Source: a virus
Virus record (IMG/VR): IMGVR_UViG_3300042308_000967
Span: 1-64,000 of that record
Strand: one strand, 5' to 3'
Length of the DNA stretch: 64,000 nt
A model generated the notes under the pieces. It made no database searches and was not told where the DNA came from. It saw nothing but the letters and a program-made list of their open reading frames with translations. This document shows positions 38,401 to 46,651 of this stretch, piece by piece; the first letter of the stretch is position 1; each line of letters opens with the position of its first letter. The translations under genes and the position numbers were made by a program.

Positions 38401-40917
38401 CCAGTAACAAATCTTTATTCACAAGTTAATAGAGACAATCCAAATTCAGATCCAGAACCAGCAATCTCTTATGCACTTCCTGAACCTATTGGCCAGGTTG
38501 TAATTGATGAGCCACAAAACAGTGCAACAAAAGAAACTGTACAAAAGGCAATTGCTGACTTTGGTGTTGGTATTGGAATTACAAATATTGTATCAAATTC
38601 TGCAGGAACCGCACATACAATCTTTACTTCTATTGATCACGGATTTAATAGAGCAACAGGTTTATCCATTGTTGCAGGTGGTGCTGGATATGGAACAGGT
38701 ATTGGTACAGAATACTTCTATAATGCAAAACTTGTCGGACAAACAGGCACTGGTATTAACGCAACTGCAAGAATTAAAGTAGATGCTGGTGTCATTACTG
38801 GCATCAAGGTTATGGATGGTGGTAGTGCATTTGGTATTGGTAATACACTTGCTGTTGTTGGTGTTGCAACAACTTCTGGATATTCTGTAGGTATTGTAAG
38901 TGTAACTTCAATTTATGATGATACGAATGAAATCGTAAAAGTTGCTGGTATTAGTTCTTTAGGATATAAGAATTATAATACTCTCTACCGTATTACTGGA
39001 GTTACTGCAGGTAATTTTAAGCAAGTTGAAGTTGCTTCCGTTTCTCCAGTAAGTCCTGCAGTACAAGGTGGACTTGGACAACTGATTACCTCAAATGCTA
39101 CTGCTGCATTAGTTGGTAAAGCAATCGGTGTATCTTCACTTACTTATAATGCTACAACTGGAATTGGAATTGTTACGACCACGAACAATCACGGTTTCCA
39201 AGTTGACAATGTTATTTCTCTAGGTGGAGCAGATAATTCACTTTATAATGGATCATTCATTATAAGACAAGTTAATAGTCTTACTTCTTTCTCTGTTAAT
39301 ATTGGAGTAGGAACAACTGCTCCTGTAGGATCTGGAACAATCTATGCATATCGTCGTGGAACTGCATCAAATGCAGGAAACGTTACGATCAATGATGAAA
39401 ACATTGGAGGACGTTTAGTTTCAATTTACGATAATGCAACTACAACACTCTCTGCTGCTGTTACTGGTCCGACTGTAGGAACAATTACAATTCCAGTTTC
39501 TGGATTAGACTTAAACATCGGTGATTATCTTGAAATTGGTGATGAGATTGTAAGAATCAAAACTACAGTTACAAGTGACACTATATCTGTTTATAGAGGT
39601 GTTCTAGGAACTCCAAGTGGAGCACATGCTTCCGGAACAACTGTAAGAAGAGTTAAACCAGTTCCTATTGAGTTCAGAAGACACTCTATCATTCGTGCAT
39701 CAGGTCATACTTTTGAATATGTTGGATTTGGTCCTGGTAATTATTCAACTGCATTCCCAGATCGTCAAGATCGTCAACTTTCCGCACAAGAAGAACTAAT
39801 CTCACAATCATATAAGAATGATGGTGGCATTAACTTCTTTACTGGAATGAATGACAAAGGTATTTCTTATTCTGGTAATAAGAAATTAAGTACAATCACT
39901 GGACAAGAAGAAATCTTTGATACTCCTATCCAAACCTTTACTGGTGAAGATATTTCAAATCAACCTGCAATTAATGTTATTAATCCAGTAGAAGGAAACT
40001 TTAGCAATGCAATTCGTGTTGAAGGTGGTCCTGATGGTAAGGTTCTTTCCAAGTTTGATGGTCCAGTAGTCTTTACCAATAAAGTAACTTCTACTTCCAC
40101 TAAAGGATTTGAGGCAAATTCAGTTTTCATTCAAGGTGATGCTACAATTTCTAGAAAGTATACTGTTGGAATTTCAACTCCAACAAATGCCGGAAACCCC
40201 GGAGACGTTGTTTATCAGGCAACTCCAGAAAGTGGTGGAACTCTTGGATGGGTTTACACTTCAGATAATAATTGGAGAAGATTTGGACCTGTTAGTACTT
40301 CTACGACTAGTATCAACTTGTCAGTTAATCAAATCTCTGGAAATTCCTTCATTGGTACATTCACTGGAGATGGTTCCGGATTAACAAACGTATCTGATAT
40401 CTGGAGAACAGATGCAGTTGGTGTTCATACTTCAACTCCTATTGGTATTGGTACAACAAGTGCTAAAGCGGGATTTGGATTATATGTTGAAGGAAGCACT
40501 TCAATCAACGGAACACTCAGAGTTTTTGAAATTATTGAAAAAGCAACGATTAGTTCTACAGTATTGAGTTCTGCATCTACGCAGAATATTGATCTTGGTG
40601 ATAATAATGTTTATTACTTTACGACTAATGCTACAGGAAACTGGACGATTAACTTTAGAGCAAATTCCACACAAACATTGAATAGTTTCTTGGAAGTTGG
40701 AGAATCCACAACAGTTGCTATTATGACCACACAAGGATCAACTCCTTACTATAACACCACTGTTCAGATTGATGGTGTAGCACAATCACCAAAATACTAT
40801 GGAGGAAATACAATTACTTCAGGAAATGCAAATTCAATTGATATGTACACCTATGTAATTCTTAAAACTGCAGCAAACACTTACACAGTTCTTTACTCAC
40901 AATCACAATACAGTTGA
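35461..40917 (+). CDS. VrlC-like giant structural protein, 1818 aa
   Basis: The longest gene of the window. The N-terminus (ILYVDPSSADSTDSVENRGNSLTRPFKTIQRALIEASRFSYQRG, residues 17-60) is the signature of the large cyanophage structural protein usually annotated VrlC. The first 550 residues suggest a right-handed beta-helix with inserted loops. The rest is made of beta-rich repeats with many Gly, Thr, Ser and Asn (VVAGGAGYGTG; TITGISSSKHFSYAL; VTSTSTKGFEANSVFIQGD). The C-terminal 200 residues match fibre-type ends (GSTSINGTLRV; NWTINFRANSTQTLNSF). It is probably a long tail or whisker-like fibre; function not proven. Confidence 0.75.
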   Translation: MGLSRLSNFLRNTRGEILYVDPSSADSTDSVENRGNSLTRPFKTIQRALIEASRFSYQRGLDNDRFGKTTIMVYPGEHVIDNRPGWIPSDPNGGTFKSRSGETVTDFQPFDLTTNFDINSDSNILYKFNSVHGGVIIPRGTSLVGVDLRKTKIRPKYVPDPQNSNIDRSAIFRVTGICYFWQFSILDADPNGTCYKDYTSNAYVPNFSHHKLTAFEYADGVNNIDIDDAFLNYSTDKTDLDVYYEKIGIAYGPSSGREIPPEVTGSPLDIQPKIDEYRIVGSTGGNVGITSIKAGDGVVATNVITVTLEANALGLDVDTPISIEGISAAGYDGQFVVSEVLSSTQIKYQVSNPPVNALPSATGSNLSITTDTVTSASPYIFNISMRSVYGMCGLHADGSKASGFKSMVVAQFTGIGLQKDDNAFVKYNTSTGLFEDNTVSGNENIHSDSRARFKPVYENYHIKASNEAFIQVVSVFAIGYALHFVAETGGDLSITNSNSNFGAKSLAASGFRTTAFPRDDVGYITHFIPPKEFDTTETTLEFTAIDVSRTVGIASTNRLYLYNETNASIPPDNVIEGYRIGAKFNDKLNVLLSQSGITTQYSARIIMPSTQFTGNELTSEKSYRVNISGSSNAISSNIITLTTNHSLTDGETVRVISSNGHLPDGLSPNQVYYAITTGVSGNQLKLAQTLNDALDGSEVTLNNKGGLLTIVSRVSDKNSGDIGHPIQYDSTNGQWYLNVGTASTDNSLYSALVGFGTAVLGTATPRTFITRRSDVRALNDSIYRIRYVIPKDSATTARPPSDGFIIQESGSALGTTDTEVAYQFNPSTATLANVTNLRNQRVVANASWDGTSVNVITELPHNLTVGSEVNLVNVTSTGNLAGAANSAYNGTFTITGISSSKHFSYALSSNPGTFTNNITNRTTSLPYFQRKKYNNTFLVYRTQEVQKYIKNEQDGVYHLTLINSSNSPNVSPFNNLRFLQPVTNLYSQVNRDNPNSDPEPAISYALPEPIGQVVIDEPQNSATKETVQKAIADFGVGIGITNIVSNSAGTAHTIFTSIDHGFNRATGLSIVAGGAGYGTGIGTEYFYNAKLVGQTGTGINATARIKVDAGVITGIKVMDGGSAFGIGNTLAVVGVATTSGYSVGIVSVTSIYDDTNEIVKVAGISSLGYKNYNTLYRITGVTAGNFKQVEVASVSPVSPAVQGGLGQLITSNATAALVGKAIGVSSLTYNATTGIGIVTTTNNHGFQVDNVISLGGADNSLYNGSFIIRQVNSLTSFSVNIGVGTTAPVGSGTIYAYRRGTASNAGNVTINDENIGGRLVSIYDNATTTLSAAVTGPTVGTITIPVSGLDLNIGDYLEIGDEIVRIKTTVTSDTISVYRGVLGTPSGAHASGTTVRRVKPVPIEFRRHSIIRASGHTFEYVGFGPGNYSTAFPDRQDRQLSAQEELISQSYKNDGGINFFTGMNDKGISYSGNKKLSTITGQEEIFDTPIQTFTGEDISNQPAINVINPVEGNFSNAIRVEGGPDGKVLSKFDGPVVFTNKVTSTSTKGFEANSVFIQGDATISRKYTVGISTPTNAGNPGDVVYQATPESGGTLGWVYTSDNNWRRFGPVSTSTTSINLSVNQISGNSFIGTFTGDGSGLTNVSDIWRTDAVGVHTSTPIGIGTTSAKAGFGLYVEGSTSINGTLRVFEIIEKATISSTVLSSASTQNIDLGDNNVYYFTTNATGNWTINFRANSTQTLNSFLEVGESTTVAIMTTQGSTPYYNTTVQIDGVAQSPKYYGGNTITSGNANSIDMYTYVILKTAANTYTVLYSQSQYS

Positions 40918-40928
40918 GGAGAAAATAA

Positions 40929-43900
40929 ATGAGTCCACTATTAGGTGCTTTAGGAGATTCCTCTGAATATGCTTATAGAGGAACTTTAGATGATATACCT
41001 ACTGATTTTTCACTCACAAATGTAACTGGAGCAGAACCTGGAGTTGCTTATACTACAGGCCCAGTTACAATTAATGGAATCAATAATACAGTTAGAGTAT
41101 CTGTAGGCACTGGAGCATCTATTGCAGTTAATAGTGGAATTTTTACAAGTGGTCCTGGATTTATAAGAAATGGTCAAACAGTTGCTGTTCGTATTCCAAC
41201 TACATCAGGATCTGATAATGATTTTGGAAAAACCTACAGTGCAACCTTAACTGTTGGAAGAACTTCAAAACAGTGGAGTGTTACGACGAGAACAAAAGAT
41301 TCTACGCCTGATGCATTTACTTTCACTAATTCAACTAATCAGAATTTAGGAATTACATCAACAAGTAATACGATTACAATTTCTGGATTAGATGCAACAA
41401 TTCCTTCAAATGCTGCAATTACTTCTGGTATTGGATCTTTCCGTAAAAATGGAGGAGCACCAGGAACTGCAACAACAATAGGAAATGGAGATACGCTTGC
41501 GATTGTATTAGCAGGTCCAACCGATTATTCCAAAACAAATTCTACTTCTATCACTGTTGGTGATTATACAACATCATATTCAATTTCTACAAGAGACTCT
41601 GATACTACTGTAAATCAATTTACATTTACTAATTTTACCAATGTTGGATTATCATCTGCATTTGACAGTAATTCAATTACTTTGAGTGGTGCAGATACTG
41701 ATACTGCAGCAGCACCTGTTCCATTAACTGCAACAGTATCTGGTGGATTTTTAAAAGTTGTAAGAGGTTCAACCACAGTCAGAGACTTTAGTGCATCTTC
41801 TGCAACGGTTTATAATGGCGATATTCTTACTTTAAGAGTTAATTCTTCTCCAAGTTATAGCACTTCAACATCGGCATCATTATCAATCACAGGAGCAAAT
41901 ACTCCAGTTGGTGTTGCAAGCACATTCACTGTCACAACAAGACCAATTGTAAGCGATACAATTCCAACACAATTCACTTTTGTTGACAAGAGTGGTCAAG
42001 GAAGAAACATTGCAACAATTAGTGATCCTATTACGATTGTTGGAATGACAACACACGCTGATGATTTTGGAACTGCTTTCATTACAACTACAACAGACGG
42101 TGGAGAATTTAGAGTTACTCGTGGAGGATCTGTTGTTAGAGGATTTGGTACAGAATCATATCAAATTAGAAATAATGACATTATTAATTTAAGGATTACG
42201 ACATCTCCTGCATCAAATGGATCAGTTCAAACTAGATTCAATGTAACAGGAAGTGATAATACTGATATTAATAACATTATCAATCAAACAATTAGTGACA
42301 CTTGGGTTGTTCAAAGTGCAGTTCGTAATTGTCCTTTAGTTGCTCCTACTTTTACATCAATTACTGGAGTAAATCCATCATCTTTACAATCAGTAACCTT
42401 CATACCTACAAGTTATGATAGTGACTGTGGAGTTGTTGTCAATACCTCAAATGCAAACTCATATCTAGATGTTAATGGTACAACTGGAAATAATATAGTA
42501 GTTCTTCCTGGTGTTGCCTGTACTGTTTATATGACAGCAGGTTCATTCTCTCAAACAAGATCAACGACAGTTACTCTCACTGCAAACAATAATCTTCCAT
42601 CACCAACTTCAACATCATCATCTTGGTCCGTATCTACAAGATCATCAAATGATCCAACTGTCACTTTAACTGCAAGTCCATCATCAGTTTCTTGTAATCA
42701 AAACACAACTTTAACTTGGTCTACGACTTCTGCAGTAAGTGTAACAACAAATGGGTTTACTGGAGTTGGAACTAATGGATCTTTGACTGTTGGACCATTA
42801 AAAGCAAATACTAGTTACTCAATTACTGCAACTGGACCTGATGGAACAACTGCAACTTCTTCCTCTTCAGTTGTAGTCAGTACAACTGCAGCAGCAACTT
42901 TAACAGCAAATTCTACAAGTATTGCGTATAATGGAAGTGTAACATTAAGTTGGTCAACATCAAATGCAAGTAGTGTTGTTTCAAACTTTGGAGCAACTGC
43001 AACATCAGGATCTATCACTTTAAATAATTTAAAATCTAGTCAGACTTATACACTTCGTGCAATATCTAATGGTGGATGTGCAGATTCACCAACTCAAACT
43101 GTAACTATTAATGTTGCTGCTTGTAGTGAAATTAGAGATGTTGATACTGGATATAGTGGAATTACATTAAATTATACTTATGCAAATCCAGGAAATGGTT
43201 TTGATTATTATTTTTCGGGTTTAAGTGGTGATGGAACAGCAAGAGCAGCACAAAGTTATGGTGATAGTGAATTTTGGTCTGGTTTTAGTCCTACTAGCCC
43301 TTGTACTTGTGGATGGACTGATCCGTGTCTGAATGGATCTAGTGGACCTAATAGTGATTTTTTTGTTATTCCTGCTGGAGTCACTTTCGTCACTATAATT
43401 GCAGCAGGTTCTGGAGGTGGAGGAGGTGGAGGAGGTCCAGCTCTTCCGGGTGGTAGTGGAGGAGGAGGAGCATATGTAATATTAGGTGTTTCTGTAAGTC
43501 CCGGTCAAAGATTTACTTGGAGTTTTGGTGGAGGTGGACAAGGTTCATATCCAAATGGTTCAGGAAACACTCCAAATAATGGTGGTGGTGGATGCTTTGC
43601 TGGTCCTGGATGGCCAACAAGAGTTTATAATAATAATGGAAGACAAATAATAGCTGCTGGCGGTGGAGGTGGTGGCGGAAGAAATATAAATGGACAACCT
43701 GGATCTGGAAGTGTTGATCCAGGAGGATCAGTATCTACTGGTGGTGCTGGTAATGGTGGGCGAGGTGGTGAGTTATCCTCTGCCGGAAGTGCCGGTGGTG
43801 CTGGATATGTTTCAATGTCTTTTACTGTAAATATTGAAGGTGCTTCTTGGAGTACCTTGATTACTGGTATTAACCAACAGTATAGATCATCGTTTAATCG

Positions 43901-44051
43901 TCCACCATCTGTAAGTGAAATGGATTATTGGATTAACGAATATTTAAGTTATAATGCAGATACTGTTGAACAATTGAAAGGATGGATTGCTGGAGGAAGT
44001 GCTTATAGATCATCCACTGGTGCAGTTACTTATTGTGGATCTACCTTATAA
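40929..44051 (+). CDS. Ig-like/glycine-rich adhesin, 1040 aa
   Basis: The protein starts with repeated Ig-like domains of about 95-105 residues, recognisable by recurrent (P)TxFTFTNxTNxxxxS and WSVTTR segments; about four copies lie in residues 15-460. Two further Ig-like domains follow (VTLTASPSSVSCNQNTTLTWST and ATLTANSTSIAYNGSVTLSWST). Residues about 815-970 are a glycine-rich domain (GSGGGGGGGGPALPGGSGGGG), similar in composition to receptor-binding glycine-rich tips of phage adhesins. The C-terminal 60 residues are a helical end with two Trp. Host-surface binding is the likely role. Confidence 0.75.
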   Translation: MSPLLGALGDSSEYAYRGTLDDIPTDFSLTNVTGAEPGVAYTTGPVTINGINNTVRVSVGTGASIAVNSGIFTSGPGFIRNGQTVAVRIPTTSGSDNDFGKTYSATLTVGRTSKQWSVTTRTKDSTPDAFTFTNSTNQNLGITSTSNTITISGLDATIPSNAAITSGIGSFRKNGGAPGTATTIGNGDTLAIVLAGPTDYSKTNSTSITVGDYTTSYSISTRDSDTTVNQFTFTNFTNVGLSSAFDSNSITLSGADTDTAAAPVPLTATVSGGFLKVVRGSTTVRDFSASSATVYNGDILTLRVNSSPSYSTSTSASLSITGANTPVGVASTFTVTTRPIVSDTIPTQFTFVDKSGQGRNIATISDPITIVGMTTHADDFGTAFITTTTDGGEFRVTRGGSVVRGFGTESYQIRNNDIINLRITTSPASNGSVQTRFNVTGSDNTDINNIINQTISDTWVVQSAVRNCPLVAPTFTSITGVNPSSLQSVTFIPTSYDSDCGVVVNTSNANSYLDVNGTTGNNIVVLPGVACTVYMTAGSFSQTRSTTVTLTANNNLPSPTSTSSSWSVSTRSSNDPTVTLTASPSSVSCNQNTTLTWSTTSAVSVTTNGFTGVGTNGSLTVGPLKANTSYSITATGPDGTTATSSSSVVVSTTAAATLTANSTSIAYNGSVTLSWSTSNASSVVSNFGATATSGSITLNNLKSSQTYTLRAISNGGCADSPTQTVTINVAACSEIRDVDTGYSGITLNYTYANPGNGFDYYFSGLSGDGTARAAQSYGDSEFWSGFSPTSPCTCGWTDPCLNGSSGPNSDFFVIPAGVTFVTIIAAGSGGGGGGGGPALPGGSGGGGAYVILGVSVSPGQRFTWSFGGGGQGSYPNGSGNTPNNGGGGCFAGPGWPTRVYNNNGRQIIAAGGGGGGGRNINGQPGSGSVDPGGSVSTGGAGNGGRGGELSSAGSAGGAGYVSMSFTVNIEGASWSTLITGINQQYRSSFNRPPSVSEMDYWINEYLSYNADTVEQLKGWIAGGSAYRSSTGAVTYCGSTL

Positions 44052-44055
44052 CATT

Positions 44056-44063
44056 CATAAATA
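44056..44063 (+). promoter_or_regulatory. late promoter CATAAATA
   Basis: CATAAATA lies 25 bases before the ATG at 44089, in a 37-base gap between two fibre genes. Confidence 0.6.
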
Positions 44064-44088
44064 GAAAAAAGGTAGGCGCTCTCCTCCC

Positions 44089-46623
44089 ATGGCAGTACAA
44101 AAAAACTTTAGCATACGTAATGGTTTAGAAGTAAATGAAAAATTACTTGTTGCGGACTCTGTACTAGACAGAGTTGGTATTGGATCAACAACTCCAAAGT
44201 ATACTTTTGAAGTCATTGGTGGAATAGGCGCTACCGACATTAATATTCTTGGTATTAGTACAGTACTTACCGAGTTCAATGTGGGAACTGGTGGTACTGT
44301 AATTACTTCACTCAACACTGGACTCACTGGTTTTGGTACACAGTCTCCAGCGTATATTGTTGATATACGATCTCCAGTCTCTACGGGACAGACAGCACTC
44401 TATGTTCAGGGTGATGTCAGAATTACTGGTGATGTATATGCAGATGATATTAATCTCGATCAAGCAACATTTACTAATCTAGAAGTCACTGGCGTTAGTA
44501 CGATTGCGATTGGTATCATTACCACATTAAGTGGTTCTAACCTAAATTACAGTGGTATTGGATCTTTCGGAAGTGTTAATACTCCAACTGCAAGAATTAC
44601 TACTGGCATTGTTACGACGATTGATAATGCTAATTTAAGAGTATCCGGAATTGCAAGTATCAATACTGGTGTTGTAACGACTGCTTATATCAACACTGGT
44701 ATTGTAACTAATTTAAGTGGAACAAATCTTAATTATACTGGTGTTACTACTGTTGGTGATTTTTCATCAACAGGTTCTTTTGATTCTTATGCACCAACTT
44801 CAACATTCCACGGAAATGTAACCATTGACGGAAACGTTACAGTTGGTGGAACTTCAGGCATAATCAATGCTGTAGAATTAAGAATTGAAGACAAAGACCT
44901 TGTTCTTGGATTTACGACTACAATAACACCAACTGATGATACTGCAAATCACGGTGGTATTGCAATTGCATCAACAGAAGGAACTCCATTAGTTTCTTTA
45001 TATGCAGCAGGTATTAATACATTACCTGACACCTACAAGCAAATTATGTGGGTTAAGCGCAATACAATGGGCGCTGGAACCACTGATGCATTCTTATTTA
45101 ACTATGGTGTTGGTATTGGTTCAACACAAGTTCCTAATGGTGTTAAACTTTCTGTTGGATCAGTACATATTACTGATGATACTATCAATGCAACAAATGC
45201 AGTATTAACCAATTTAAATGCATCTGGTGTTACTACATCTAATTCTTATAATATTGGTGCAACTCAAGTTATTAGTTCTGGTAGACAACTTCAGAACATT
45301 GCTTCTCTTGATGCAACCACAACTGCAACGATTGAAGCAGCAATTGCGAATGCACCAAACACATTTACTGATATAACAGTCAGTGGTCTTTCAACATTTG
45401 TAGGTGTTTCGACATTTAACAGTGGTGTTTATGTTTCTGGTATTGCTACTTTCCAGAATAATGTAAGTCTTGCTGATAATGCAAATCTATACATTGGTAC
45501 TGGAAATGATTTAAGAATTTTCCATAATGGATCCAATAGTTTTATCCAAGATAATGGAACTGGAAATCTTTTCATTGACGCATCTAGTACTTATTATAGA
45601 GCATCTTCACATTTAATTCAGAATGCCAGTTCATCAGAAACTCTTGCAACCTTTACTGAAAACGGTTCAGTAGCACTTTACTTTGATAATGTAAAGGAAT
45701 TTGAAACCACAGGATATGGCGCAACTGTCTTTGGAACTTTACAAACACAGCAACTAAATGTTTCTGGTGTTTCTACAATAAGCACTACAAATATTAGCGG
45801 AGACTTAACATTTACTGGTAATAATGATCTTTACTTAAAAGATAGTGGGGTTATTAATTTTGGAGATAGTAATGATCTACAAATTTACCACAATGGTGTA
45901 TTAAGTGTAATTAGAGAAGGTGGAACCGGCGGATTATTAATTGATTCTAATAATGAAATTAAACTTGGTAAGAATGGAGCAGGAAATGATACTCTTGCGA
46001 TATTTACACCTGATGGTTCAGTAGAACTCTATTATGACAACGTAAAGGAATTTGAAACCACAGGATATGGTGCTACTGTTTATGGAACTTTACAAACACA
46101 GCAACTAAATGTTTCTGGTCTATCAACGGTTGCAAACTTTAGAATCACACCAATTGGTTCTGGCGCAACAGTTGGTAACTCTGGTATTGTTACTTACTAT
46201 GGTGATGGTTCTCAACTCTCTAATATCATTTCTGGTGTTGGAATTCAATCTGCAGGAACTTTAGTTGGTACTGGATTTACCACACTCAACTTCATTGGCG
46301 CAGGTAATACCTTTGCTGTCAATGGAACTACTATTGATATTAGTATTTCTGGTGGAGCAGGTGCTGGTGGTACTTGGACAACATATAATGCAGGTATTGC
46401 AACCAGTAAGTCTGTTGGTGTTCATACTTCAACGATTGATAATGCAAATCTCACTGGTGTTGGCAATTCATTCCAAGGACTTTATGTTGCTAATGGTATG
46501 ATTATCGTTGATAATCAACTCAATGGAGACCATTACATTGGTACTTCATATAATGGACTGATGGCAGGTCCTGTCACCATTAATGGAATATTGACTGTTG
46601 ATGGTAATTACGTAGTAGTCTAA
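44089..46623 (+). CDS. long tail-fibre protein, 844 aa
   Basis: A repetitive beta-rich fibre. The N-terminus is VQKNFSIRNGLEVNEKLLVADSVLDRVGIGSTTPKYTFEV. Short Gly/Ser/Thr/Ile repeats (GVSTIAIGIITTLSGSNLNYSG, GIASINTGVVTTAYINTGIV) follow. Residues about 455-690 contain two copies of a segment with NNVSLADNANLYIGTGNDLRIFHNGSN / GDSNDLQIYHNGVL and the exact shared string VKEFETTGYGATV. The end (IISGVGIQSAGTLVGTGFTTLNFIGAGNTFAVNG) is shared with the 50592-51248 product, indicating exchange of modules between fibre genes. Confidence 0.78.
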   Translation: MAVQKNFSIRNGLEVNEKLLVADSVLDRVGIGSTTPKYTFEVIGGIGATDINILGISTVLTEFNVGTGGTVITSLNTGLTGFGTQSPAYIVDIRSPVSTGQTALYVQGDVRITGDVYADDINLDQATFTNLEVTGVSTIAIGIITTLSGSNLNYSGIGSFGSVNTPTARITTGIVTTIDNANLRVSGIASINTGVVTTAYINTGIVTNLSGTNLNYTGVTTVGDFSSTGSFDSYAPTSTFHGNVTIDGNVTVGGTSGIINAVELRIEDKDLVLGFTTTITPTDDTANHGGIAIASTEGTPLVSLYAAGINTLPDTYKQIMWVKRNTMGAGTTDAFLFNYGVGIGSTQVPNGVKLSVGSVHITDDTINATNAVLTNLNASGVTTSNSYNIGATQVISSGRQLQNIASLDATTTATIEAAIANAPNTFTDITVSGLSTFVGVSTFNSGVYVSGIATFQNNVSLADNANLYIGTGNDLRIFHNGSNSFIQDNGTGNLFIDASSTYYRASSHLIQNASSSETLATFTENGSVALYFDNVKEFETTGYGATVFGTLQTQQLNVSGVSTISTTNISGDLTFTGNNDLYLKDSGVINFGDSNDLQIYHNGVLSVIREGGTGGLLIDSNNEIKLGKNGAGNDTLAIFTPDGSVELYYDNVKEFETTGYGATVYGTLQTQQLNVSGLSTVANFRITPIGSGATVGNSGIVTYYGDGSQLSNIISGVGIQSAGTLVGTGFTTLNFIGAGNTFAVNGTTIDISISGGAGAGGTWTTYNAGIATSKSVGVHTSTIDNANLTGVGNSFQGLYVANGMIIVDNQLNGDHYIGTSYNGLMAGPVTINGILTVDGNYVVV

Positions 46624-46651
46624 ATAGTAAAAAATAGGGGATAGTGAACCT